Shown: one piece after another, positions 36,660-47,078 of the stretch
Layout: each line of letters opens with the position of its first letter
How positions within the stretch are numbered: position 1 is the stretch's first letter
Source: Armillaria gallica
Taxonomy: Eukaryota > Basidiomycota > Agaricomycetes > Agaricales > Physalacriaceae
DNA: 64,000 nucleotides
NCBI GenBank assembly: GCA_037576215.1
Contig: JBANDB010000005.1
Coordinates: 620,001-684,000, forward strand
Direction of reading: 5' to 3'
The notes under the pieces: model-generated
What the model was told of the DNA's origin: nothing
Databases searched by the model: none
What the model saw: the letters and a program-made list of their open reading frames with translations, nothing else
Translations under genes and position numbers: made by a program

Positions 36660-39600
36660 AATTTGAATCAGCAGAGATTGCCACACAAGAAGATCTTAAA
36701 GACACAGTTAGAGTCAGCCCTGCATTAAGGCCGCTCAGTTACACGTCAACCGGAGCTGTTATACTTGCCATTGATACAGGACCTGCCGCAGTTGGATATT
36801 ATCTAGCGCAGTGTGACCCTGTCAATCCAAAGATTCGATATTTTGATAGATTCGGTTCAATCACTCTTAATGAACGCGAGTGCGGGTATTCTCAAGCCAA
36901 GAAAGAGATATTTGGACTCTACCGTGCTCTAGGAGATTGCAAAATTTATCTTATCAGTCTTCCTATGTTTATTGTTGAAGTAGACGCGAGTGCTATCAAG
37001 GGAATGCTCAAGAACCCTGATATTGCACCCTCAGCAGCAGTTAACCGATGGATTATCAGCATTCTATCTTTTCATTTCGTTCTAGTCCATGTACCAGGCT
37101 CCAAGCATGGTCCAGATGGATTATCGCGATGCCCACCCCAACTAGGAGACCCTCCTCCGCCTGAAGATGGCATGGAAGACTTCTTACACACTCATTACGG
37201 GCTTATGCATTTTATTAATTCAACTTCGCCTACAGTTAATTCGCCAATCAAGTTAATTCAAGTTCTACAACAAGAAGTTGTGGTAGATTCCACGGAAATC
37301 ATTCCTTACTCGACAGTTCCTCATACCGCAAAGCAACAACATCTAGATGAATGGCTAATGCACCTATTGCCATGGCATCTATATCTCAAGAGACCTGCAG
37401 GATTTGACAATATTGCATATGCAAAATTCATGAAATATGCCATTCATTTCTTCGAGAAACAAGGAAAGCTATGGCACAAAAACATAGATGGGAGACATCA
37501 GCTCGTCTTGTTCCCTGAATGTCACATTCAAGTGATGACATCTTGTCACGATGACGTTGCTCACAAGGGCTTCTATGTGACACACGCACTGAAGAGACCC
37601 TGCGCATGCAGGCTAGAAATGCAAGTGTCGAAGACACTGATCACACCCACACCCAACACTACTCACACAAACCCTCAAAGTTCTTGGGGGGATATTATGC
37701 GATAGAAGCAGATTGAAGCAATACAACTAAACACTCAGGATATACAATACACACATATAGCAATAGCGCTCGTAGGGTATCTAGATCTCTTTAAGTCCAA
37801 AGGCTTTTGATAACAAGAGGGGCGACAGATGTCACCGGGCCTCAAGGCAAGGTGTACTACAATACACAACTTGTTGCCACACACCAACAAAACCCTCAAT
37901 AAGCCTCGCGCAACACACACAGGTGACCACAAGCAACTTAAACACACCCTAAACATGACTCAAAGCTTGCACTCTAAGCAGAAACCCTTCAAAACATGTC
38001 CACTCAAGCCACAGGATTTGAACCCACGTGCTCAAGCTTCCAAGACCGATCGTAGACCCACAGGGTTTGAACCTGTGCCAATCCAGAGAGACAATAACCA
38101 AATAAACCCTGTCCGACAAGCCAAAGGGTTTGAACCTCTGCTGCTTGCGGAAATGAGAACCCTCAAGCATGCACTAATCAGACCACAGGGTTTGAACCTG
38201 TGCTGCCTGTAGCACCACGTGTTAAAAGAAGGTCTCTGTACAAACACTAATCAGACCAAAGGGTTTGAACCTCTGCCGCCTGTAGCACCGCGCATCACAA
38301 GAAACCCTCAAAACTCAAGAGCGCATCCGCACTGACACAATATCTCTTATTCTCAGGGTGGAGCGCAGTCAACCAATCACTCAAACTGTACACAAGTCCC
38401 GCACTAGCTTTCTACGCCTCGTGTGCTACTCAAGTCAGTCAAATGTTATCAATAAAAGGTATATTCTCTTGCTCAAAGCTACAAACTAAACCCGAAGCTA
38501 GACTGCTAAGCTGAGGGCTCGCATGCTCCAACAAGGGGGGTCCGAAACTTGTACACTACAATTACACTGCACTATTTATCTATTTTATGTTCTACAAATT
38601 AGTACCACCCAATATAGTATCATTTAAGCTGCGGGGCACCTTCCCTGGGTCATGCCTATGTCGCCATAATCACGCCATTGCTTGGCGCTTACTCAGAGCT
38701 CCGGCTCGGGGCCAGATCCTGGTCTCTCAGCTGCATGACATCGGTTAACCACGCTATCCACACATACTGACATCGCCTAGTATTTCCTCAGAGTTGTAGC
38801 CTAGCACGCAACTCGTCTTATGGTAATAATATCTTCTAGTGATTTCCATGGTCTTCTAGGACCACCCGCATCTAGTCTAGGCCTTGCACACGTTGGCCAA
38901 AGTCAGAGACATCGGTCTTATTTCAATTCTATACATTCTGAGGTCTAGAGCGCTAGCTCCCTGCAAGGCAGTGCCATTGTGCATCATAGATCAAGGTTGC
39001 ACAAAGTATCAGTTATCTCCTGAGCTTCACTGGTTCTATTCTTAGCGCACATCTTCCATGCATTGTCAGTGTACTCAGTGTCAAGTGCTGGGGCTTTAGA
39101 CTTAGTGTGACCCTTATGGTATCACTCTGCAGTTAAGCCTTGCACTCCACTAAGCATCACTCAAGGAACTTCATTGTCCACACTCAGGACACTGTGCTCT
39201 AAGGTATATCTCATTGCCTTGGTATCTAGGTCTTATAAAATGTATGTATTGATACATTTCACAAAATTACACGTGTGAATGCTTTTCAAGCATGTCAGCG
39301 CTAATCAAGGAACATTATTGGTGGCCGGATATGAAGTATGATATTTCCTGGTTTGTAAGGACATGTCATCTATGCCAAATCTGTCAAACCTGACAAATCT
39401 ATATCCCGCCTACTGTCGCTCTTCCCGCTCCTTTGTTCTCCAAGATGTATATGGACATGATGATTATGCCAGTCTCAGGACAATACTGTTATATCATCCA
39501 AGGCAGATGTTCACTCAGTCATTATCCAGAATTTTGTTGCTTGTGCAAAGAAACAGCACGAACCTTGGGAGAATGGATTTTCGAGGATATCTTATGCCAT

Positions 39601-40446
39601 TAGGGATCCTTAGTCGAGATAGTTACCGACAACGGATCCGCCTTTGTTGCTGCAATCAATTATTTGAGCAAGAAGTACCATATCAATCACATTTGTATCT
39701 CCGGTTATAACTCCAGAGCCAATGGAATTGCTGAAAGACCACACTTCGACATCCATCAAGGACTGTTTAAGGCGTCTGATGGTGATCAAAAGAAGTGGAG
39801 TCAAAACACCTATTCCGTATTTTGGGCAGACCAAATAACGATCAGGAGACGCATGGGTTGTTCACCATATTTTGCCACAACCAGGACAGAACCCCTTCTT
39901 CCAATGGACATAGTCGAATCTACATGGTTGATGCCGCCGCCAGAAAATATCATCAGTACCACGTCATTAATTGCACGCCGAGCCATTAGTCTTCAAAAAT
40001 GTTCTCAAGATCTCGAGCATTTGAGGTCTAAAGTCTACGAAGCTAGAAGAAATGCTGCAGTTAAATTCAAGAAGGACCATGAATACTCTATCAGAGACTT
40101 CAACTTCCAGAAGGGAGATTTAGTTTTGATGTGCAACACACAAATAGAGAAGGCTCTAAATCGTAAAATGTGTGCCAGATATTTGGGCCCCTTAGTGATC
40201 TTGGGGAGGAATAAAGGCGGCGCATATCTCCTTTGTGAATTAGACAGTTCGACCTTTGCAAGACCAGTTGCCGCATTTAGGCTATTGCCGTACTTTGCCA
40301 GGAAGAATATTGATGTACCGGATATCAATGCGATCATTGATGTGCCACCCATGCAGATCAATGATCTCTTTGCATCATCAGATGATGGTACACTCGATGA
40401 CCTCCCAGATCTAGAAGGAGCACATAATGAAGCAGAACTTGCTTGA
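36660..40446 (+). pseudogene. RNase H and integrase region of element E, split by F3
   Basis: RNase H-like sequence (GAVILAIDTG, KKEIFGLYRAL, VEVDASAIKGML) then HGPDGLSRCPP mark the end of RNase H. The integrase zinc finger starts at about 37550 and is interrupted by solo LTR F3 (37590-39297); it resumes with HYWWPDM and CHLCQICQ. Catalytic region: Asp near KMYMDM, TDNGSAF, and Glu in NGIAERPHF (about 39450-39740). TGA at about 39402 and TAG at about 39600 interrupt it. The C-terminal tail (to TGA/TAG at 40444-40446) has a GPLVILGRNKGGAY motif and no chromodomain. F3 adds 1712 bases and the frame stays consistent across it. Confidence 0.8.
37590..39297 (-). repeat. Solo LTR F3 (1708 bp, inverted) inside E integrase
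   Basis: On + it starts TGAAGAGAC and ends AGCATGTCA, the inverse of F1/F2. TSD GCAC (37586-37589) / GCGC (39298-39301), one CG to CA change. Removing it plus one TSD rejoins the integrase frame (Val-Thr-His-Ala / Leu-Ile-Lys-Glu). It carries five T-arm-like repeats at about 38015-38285. Confidence 0.92.
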
Positions 40447-40644
40447 TTTTCACTCGAGACATTGGCAAAAACTAAAAATTTTATATAAATAATTGGACTC
40501 CATTTTGGAGCCCCTACACATTCATTCATAGCTAATTATTCTGACCGGTATATCCATACTGGTCCCCTGACACAATTTCAAAATATACCCCTGTGAAATT
40601 GTCCATACGAATTGAATACAACCACCTAGGTGACCACGGCAACT

Positions 40645-41190
40645 CTAGTAACGACCACAATGACTGGAGCCCGCCTTGCTCTGCCAGTTTCCTCCATAGT
40701 TACCAGGGACACCATCCTGGTACTTGACGGATGCCTGGGGAGTCAGAGTCCAGCTGCCTTTAGAAGGACAGTTAGCTTCACCACAGTTGCCCCACCCATG
40801 GCAAGTACAAAGAGCTGGAACAGGGTCTGGAGTCTCCATGTTAGAATCACAGTTATTATGGTTGCAACCCCACCCAGCACATTCCTTAATGTACTGGGTG
40901 GCCTTGTTTTTACTTTTACCCTTCCAATCCTCCTTTTTGCCCTTGTTCTTCGAATGGTCTTTCTTACCATGGCCACGACCTGAATGTTGGGTATTTACAT
41001 ATATGCATATTCTAGTACCATCCCCTGGCCCATCCAGTACCCAGAAACCACTCCAATCCCAGATTTGTCCGAAAATGGCCTGATATTGATGGCTGATCTC
41101 ATCAATTGGCTGCACTGCCACACTACATCCAGTCTCCCATGGCTGAATCCAGCCTCCAGGGGCTCGGGAGATGCACGGTCAGCTTACTAA
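40645..41190 (-). CDS. Antisense gene C of element E: Cys-rich protein, partial or 5'-unclear
   Basis: About 158 codons on the minus strand from an uncertain start to TAG at 40645. It reads WIQPWETG, VLDGPGDGT, a Lys/Gly-rich linker (HGKKDHSKNKGKK), then a Cys-rich tail with WGCNHNNC, CTCHGWGNCGEANC. The frame is open upstream to a stop at about 41175 without an ATG, so an upstream exon is probably missing or not recognised. The VLDGPGDGT block also occurs at 8.55-8.85 kb. Function unknown; the spacing of cysteines suggests metal binding. Confidence 0.5.
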
Positions 41191-41440
41191 TCCATAATAT
41201 ATTTTTAAAAGACCTCAAATCTCAAATTTCTGCTCAAAACAGTGAGCGGGAGGGCAGGAATAAGGCCCACAATCATTCTGGAGGCATTGAAAGCAACTTT
41301 CCCAAAAAGGAAAAAGTGCACAACAGTGGGAGGGAGGGTGGGGGACTCTGACAATGAGCAGAGGGGAGGGTGGCAGTGCAACAGCCATCAAAAGAGAGGC
41401 TGTGACAATGTCCTGCTTTAGTCACAGTGACAAAAATACT

Positions 41441-42907
41441 TTATTTAGATGGCCAGTCAATTGACAGTCTGGATTTATCAGCTAGCCTGTCAATTGACAG
41501 TGATTGATATATGAAAGTGGCTGCTATGGCTGACTGATGGTAGAAGGAGTCCTTCGTCTTCACCAATGAGGCTATAGACTCGCCCTGAGGAGTAAACTGT
41601 TGATAGTTTGCCCCAATATAGGCTTTCACATTGTCGACAATTGATTCCATATGAGGATCATCACCAAGGACACCTGAAATTTCTGTAAACACATGGAATT
41701 AGTAACCACAGACTAGGAAAATCGGAAGACAAGGACTTACTAGCTCCATAAGGATCAGTGTCGATGAGTTCATCAATAATGTTGAGGATATCTTGATCGT
41801 CCTCCAGATGGGGATCCTTGAACAGCATCAAAAGGATTTGCCAGTCAGGAAGGCCTCCAACGCAGCGGCGAGTCATGGATTTATGGCAAGTGTGGCAGAC
41901 TGAAGACAGCCTGGCAAAAGTACACTTGGTGCCCTCAAGAATGCAAGGCCTGCAAGGACAGACAGCCTTAGATTCACGTCAATACAAAAGAAAACATGGA
42001 TTTTAAGAGAAAATGCACCTTGGCGGATCGAGCAGGACATCGATGAGTGGGATGACTAGGAGTGCCCAAGTAATAGGCACAGAAAGTATTGCTGTACTGG
42101 AGGTCAGCCTTGTTGAAAGAGCAGCAATACAGATTGGTGATCTTCTCGCCAATCTGAATGGCATCCTTGAGGGTACCTTCTTTTTCGGCAAACTGCTCAA
42201 TGAAGGCACCAGAAGGAGCGACAACCAGAGATGGCATCTAGATCATACTAAGTTAAATTAATGTGATGCTACAGTTTTAATTGATTCGAAGCATGCACCA
42301 CCCAATCTGCAGAAGAGACTGTAGAAGGAGACATGGCATGAGTTTCCCTAGCAGGAGTTTCCTCCTCCAATGCAATATCGGCACCCTGAGAGGCAGAAGC
42401 AGACGCGGCGTCCAAAGACAAAGGTGCGGTCTGAACTTCCTTGGAAGGAGCAACATTAGGAGTAAATGGAGCAGATGACATCTGGACATCGTCGTTGATA
42501 CGGTAATGCAAGGGAGGGAGAACCTCCAAAGCATCCAAGATCTGGTTGCCGGAGATGGAGTACCTTCCACCAACAGAAAACTTGAGATGGTCAGACTCGA
42601 TCTTGAGCATAGTGTCCCAAGTCTCATGGAAGTTGAACTTAGAGACGCAGCCATCGACCATCTTAAAGAATTCTTCCTTGAGAGTGGATGGGTAGTAAGC
42701 CTCGATCTGGCACTATTCAATGTCAATTAGAGCATGAAAACCCGCACAGAGAGCATGGCAATTTACCTTGACGTGTACCACCTCGTCAAAGTAGGTGGTG
42801 TGACACAACAATTGTGCATTAGGCTTGAGGGGGATTTGCAAGAGGGCGTCAGCATGCTTGACAAGGGAGATGAGAGATGAAATAGTTTGAGCAGCAGAAG
42901 TAGACAT
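41441..42907 (-). CDS. Antisense gene B of element E: Zn2Cys6-like protein, five exons
   Basis: Predicted exons on the minus strand: 42907-42767, 42712-42302, 42237-42019, 41966-41741, 41682-41441, all with GT..AG introns of 52-64 nt and matching phases (the donor of intron 2 could be 3 nt lower). They give 412 aa from MSTSAAQ to TAA with no internal stop. The N-terminus is helical; the centre is Ser/Ala/Glu-rich; exon 4 encodes CX2CX6CX8CX2CX7C (about 41830-41955), the spacing of a fungal Zn(II)2Cys6 binuclear cluster. Fungal proteins with this cluster are often DNA-binding regulators, but here it is central and the usual basic N-terminal context is weak, so function is open. It lies antisense to the retrotransposon. 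The reading is intact although pol is decayed. Confidence 0.75.
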
Positions 42908-43164
42908 GGTGATTCAGTGAAATGCAATGATTCTGAGGACACAATGATGAGAAAACATTCCCTTTATACAAAAACTCAAAGAACAACTCACCTCATCGCA
43001 TTTACGTGAAAATTCCTATCGGGCTTGGATCATACGCTTGACAGAACACAACACAGAATCCAACCACATGTTTGCAACTTTCAAAACTCAGAGGCATTCA
43101 CTTTCAAATTACAAGTGTTCGAACCTCGGTTTAAATCTTTTCAGCCTTGGCCGGCAAAGATTTA

Positions 43165-43180
43165 AAAAGTTTAGGGGGGA
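43165..43180 (+). other. Internal copy of the element-E polypurine tract
   Basis: AAAAGTTTAGGGGGGA, identical over 16 bases to the PPT at 46987-47002 that precedes the 3' LTR. No LTR start follows it here (GAGACATGG). Confidence 0.8.
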
Positions 43181-43585
43181 GAGACATGGTCCCCATGTTG
43201 TTCATAGGATGAAAACATGCATTCTTTTCAACATGACATTTTTGCACAAAAAGTAATGAAATCATGAAAGAAATGACCCTTCAATCTATGAAATACTCCA
43301 CAAAAAATCACAAAAATATCATTTCTAATGACAAAAATACCACGCTCCACCATCAATTTGACTATACACGATGGAGATACCATCAAAATCATACTTCAGT
43401 AATGGAAACTCATGACCAGTAATGCAAAACACAATGAATCCAAAGGCCAACGGCACCAGAGCCACGGCCATCCACATTCCTTACCATTTCAAATTTCATA
43501 GCAATTCGGACTTGGAGAAATTATTTCAAGAAACAGCCCAAGGTGGACGATCACATGAACACTAGCACATGAGCTCCAGCCGCTG

Positions 43586-43603
43586 AAATTTCTCTAAGTC
43601 CAA
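43586..43603. promoter_or_regulatory. 18-bp motif upstream of gene B
   Basis: AAATTTCTCTAAGTCCAA, identical to 46695-46712 upstream of gene A, and nearly the complement of a motif just after the TATA box in F LTRs. A variant (TTCGGACTTGGAGAAAT) lies at about 43505-43521. Regulatory role inferred only from placement. Confidence 0.45.
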
Positions 43604-43828
43604 ATTTACCAAAAATCACTCAAAAATCCTCAATAAATGACACAAAATTGCAAGAAAATATGATTTTATTTATTTAACCCTCATGGGGGTAATGACATGC
43701 AAGTACAAAACAATAATGGCCCAAAGGCATGCAATATTCGAACCCATATATACAAAGTTCAAAATATTTCAAGGCATACTCCCAAGAGATGATGCCAGCC
43801 AACAACCAATACCCCAAGAACCCGTAGC

Positions 43829-46370
43829 TCAATGCGACTTATACTTCTTTTGCTTGGAAGGCCCCATGACACCTTCAGCGACATCCTCTGGCACCTCACC
43901 ATTGTCATCCTCATCCTCGCCATCTTCTTCGTCTGCCTCATCCTTGATAGGGTACAGACAGCCGCATAGACAAGATGCTTGGGCACAGATATTATCTGTG
44001 TGCGCAAAGATACTGAGGCACACCAACTATTGTTGGGTAATCGTGGTAACGGCAGCTTTATTTACCTCGATGGCATTAAGGGCAGTCTCAAAAGTGTTGA
44101 CGGCATCTACAAAAGAAGAAAAGTCAGAGCAACGAAACAAGAGAGGAAGGGAAATTACCATAGCCCTTTGGACGATAGTGCTCAACAGGATTGAGAGCAG
44201 CAACTCTGTTAACCTTGCAAGGTAACTTGGAATAATGGCAGCACACACATTTAACTGTGTGCATCAGCAACTTGCGGCATTGTGTACCAAGGTGCTGGCA
44301 ATAGTCACATGGGGTGGTATACTGGTGAAAAACCTGTCAAGAAAGTAGAGATACAATGGAAAAGACAACTTACCCATTCACCGACGAAAGGTGTGACTGC
44401 CTTACTCCAGTAACTTTTGTCAACTTCCACGAAGTCGCTGAAATCCTGGTCCACAACAAGCACACCAATACTTTTGATTCCGTTCTTTACCACCTTCGCA
44501 GAAGAAGGGACTTTCTCCCCAAAACCTCCACCACTAATGCCTAAAGTAACAGGCAGTGGTTTTGAAGGCCCAGGGCCATGTTTATGGACCACCTTCATAG
44601 CTACGGCAGCTAGAAAAGAGTTCAGAAAGGATTGCACAAATAAGAGGAAAAGCTCACGTTCGTCATCCTCAACAAACAAGGTCTCTTTCAACCTGGGTTT
44701 CTTCAGGGCCGGTTTATCCTTCACCTGCGTAGTGACCTCCTCAGTCCTTGCGCGTTTACAAGACACATTAGTCTTGGAAGCCTTGCCTTTACCCTTCGCA
44801 TCCGGCTTATTCTTCTTCTTTGTCACGTACAACTTGGCCCCTTGAGTGAGTTTGAGATAGGCCACATTGGGGGCAACAGGAGAAATGTGCGAACAAGCAG
44901 AATGACAAAGATCCTGACTTGGAGCAGGAGGAACAACAGGCCTAGGAAGGAAAATGGTAGGATAAGACTTGATGAAATCTCCAGTAACATCATCAAATAT
45001 GAATGAGATTTTGGGTTCATGACGAAGGCGGAAAGCTATTTTGGTGGGAGGACTGTCTTCATCCTCCCCAAGGCCTCCAACATCGCTGTCCTCACTGTCA
45101 GTACCCTCGACTTCCTCCTCAATGTGTTCATCCTCCACCAAATCCCCTCGAACCGGTTTTTCTTTGTCATCTGTACCCAGAAGGAATAAGAGCTCGTGCA
45201 CACCAGGGAGCTGAGTTACACTACCTTCTGGCACAGGGTTAGGACCTGGATTGACTAAAGGACGAGTAGCAGCTATAAGAATCTTAAGTCACTGTGGCAT
45301 TGAAATATCAGAGCAGGAAAACCATACCATCTACGGTCAAAAGACATGAGGAAGACAACTTCAATGACACCTTTGATCTGGTAGCATGAGAAGGCGTACT
45401 GAACCTGAGTACGTCAGGTCTTTGATGGAGTGCAGAAGTTGGGTTGGGAGGGAAAGAAAGGTTGAAGCTAGCAGGACTGAGAAGAGGAATGTCAGTTAGA
45501 AAAAGGGCAGTCCATGCAGGAGAACCCTACCCCGAGTTGTTAGCAGGAACACTGGTTTTAACCATGGCAGAAAGAGCAGCAGGATTGGACTTCATGTTGG
45601 AGGGTCCTGCGGATCCAGCAGTGGTAGGCTTGGGGGTCACCTTCACCTGTGTCGTCTGTTGCTGCGTTCCAGGAATCTTATCAGCAAGGGTTGAAGTACC
45701 CAAAGATGGAGTCTCGTCACAAAGACCGGCAGTCGTGGGATTGAGGGGAGGAACAGTGCCTCCAACATTTTGATTATGTGGTGGAAGCGTGCGCTTGGGC
45801 ATATTTGGCTTGATAAATTGTGTCTGTGGAAGCGGTGGAACAGTAGCAGGGGTATTTGAAGACACAGGCAAAGGAGCCAGCGATATTACTCGAGAGCCAG
45901 GTGCTGCAGTATCTTGACGCTGAGAGGAAGGAGGAGCCATCATCTTGGAACGCTTAGCTGGTGTGCGATGAACCGGCAAGGGCACAACATCAAGATTATA
46001 ATCACGCTAAAAACTATCAGTCAGAAAGCAGGAAAAAGAATAGCAAGTAGCAACACACCGCTCGTTCGACCAACTCATTAAATTCAGTATGCGCAAAAGT
46101 CACCAAATCCATTGGCAGGTCAGGCACCCGCTCAAGCAAGCTGTACTCTAGTTTGTACCACTCCTTGCTAACAACCCCTGCCGGTGACCAGTTGTCCTCA
46201 CAAATCAACCAATGGCTCACAATGTCAATGAGCCAGGTGTCCATCCTCGTAGAATTCCAAGTTGGATTGGGAAAGTTGTCCAAAAGGTCATCAATAGCAG
46301 AGACAGTGGCGTTATATGCATCTTGTGCAGCGACAATGGCTAACTCCTGTGGATCGGTAGGATCGGCCAT
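43829..46370 (-). CDS. Antisense gene A of element E: Zn2Cys6-like nuclear protein, eight exons
   Basis: Predicted exons on the minus strand: 46370-46059, 46006-45531, 45476-45328, 45272-44658, 44609-44374, 44333-44159, 44106-44066, 44026-43829. All seven introns are GT..AG, 39-55 nt, and keep the frame, giving about 733 aa from MADPTDP to TGA with no internal stop. If the last, 39-nt intron is not removed, the protein ends 13 codons later at TAG 44027-44029. Features: Pro/Ser/Thr-rich second exon, an acidic Glu/Asp stretch (about 45060-45150), Lys/Arg clusters resembling nuclear localisation signals (KKKNKPDAKGKGKA, KKPRLKE), then CX2CX6CX9CX2CX6C in exon 6, matching the Zn(II)2Cys6 cluster spacing, and an acidic tail. 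Function unknown. Same strand and general architecture as gene B. Confidence 0.78.
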
Positions 46371-46986
46371 TGTTCAGAGACGACGAGTTAGTCGTTTGGA
46401 GGAAAGCTTCACCAGCGTTGAACACCAGTGAAGTATGTGATGGGCAAAGGAAACAGTGCTGAAAAATCTTCAGTAAAACTGAAGGAAGTCGTCAGGATGC
46501 GTCAAAGATGAAGAGAGCCATCTGTATAACAGACAGTGTCTTGGAAAGGATAGCTCACCTCCAAAGATAAAGGAGGAAGAGCGTCTTTGTGAAGGAAGAT
46601 GACAAGTACTCAAGCAAAGAAAAAGAGGACGAATGTGCAGTGGAGGGGAACGAGAGGGCGAAGTGAAAGTAAGAAGGCAAAAGAGAGGAATGGAAAATTT
46701 CTCTAAGTCCAACTTGTCACACAGCAACAGAAAGTTCTCCACTCTTTCACACATCACAGAAGATTCCATTGCGAAACGAGAAGACATACGAAGACTTCCG
46801 TGCCTGTGAACAGCAATTAATGGTGTCTATCTTTAGATCACTGACGCATCTAAAGCAATTTGATCACCAATATCAGATAGATCATACAGCCACCATGTTA
46901 TCTCCTGGCAACAGAGCCCAAAACCCTGGCTTCTCATGGGAATACTGTTACTCATACATCGGTCTTATGTTCCCGAGTAACATAAT
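46371..46986. other. Region between gene A start and the PPT
   Basis: Probably the promoter of gene A on the minus strand. It contains the 18-bp motif at 46695-46712, about 325 bp upstream of the ATG. No convincing TATA box was identified. No coding content. Confidence 0.45.
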
Positions 46987-47002
46987 AAAAGTTTAGGGGG
47001 GA
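46987..47002 (+). promoter_or_regulatory. Polypurine tract of element E
   Basis: AAAAGTTTAGGGGGGA, ending directly at the TG of the 3' LTR, the expected plus-strand primer site. Confidence 0.88.
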
Positions 47003-47078
47003 TGATGAGCCTCCAGGCTCTGTACGCTCAGAATTCACGGATTTTCCCTGCTAATTAACACTATTGTCCCTTCAACGG

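Larger units (their letters stand above)
42908..43828. other. Region between antisense genes B and A
   Basis: No gene seen. It holds a second copy of the PPT 16-mer (43165-43180) and the motif AAATTTCTCTAAGTCCAA (43586-43603). For gene B this is the upstream (promoter) side; for gene A it is the downstream side. Confidence 0.5.

Noticed and set aside
46470..46787. Minus-strand frame upstream of gene A as an additional exon
   Set aside because: Low-complexity Ser/Leu-rich sequence ending before gene A without a usable donor in frame; it more likely represents promoter sequence.
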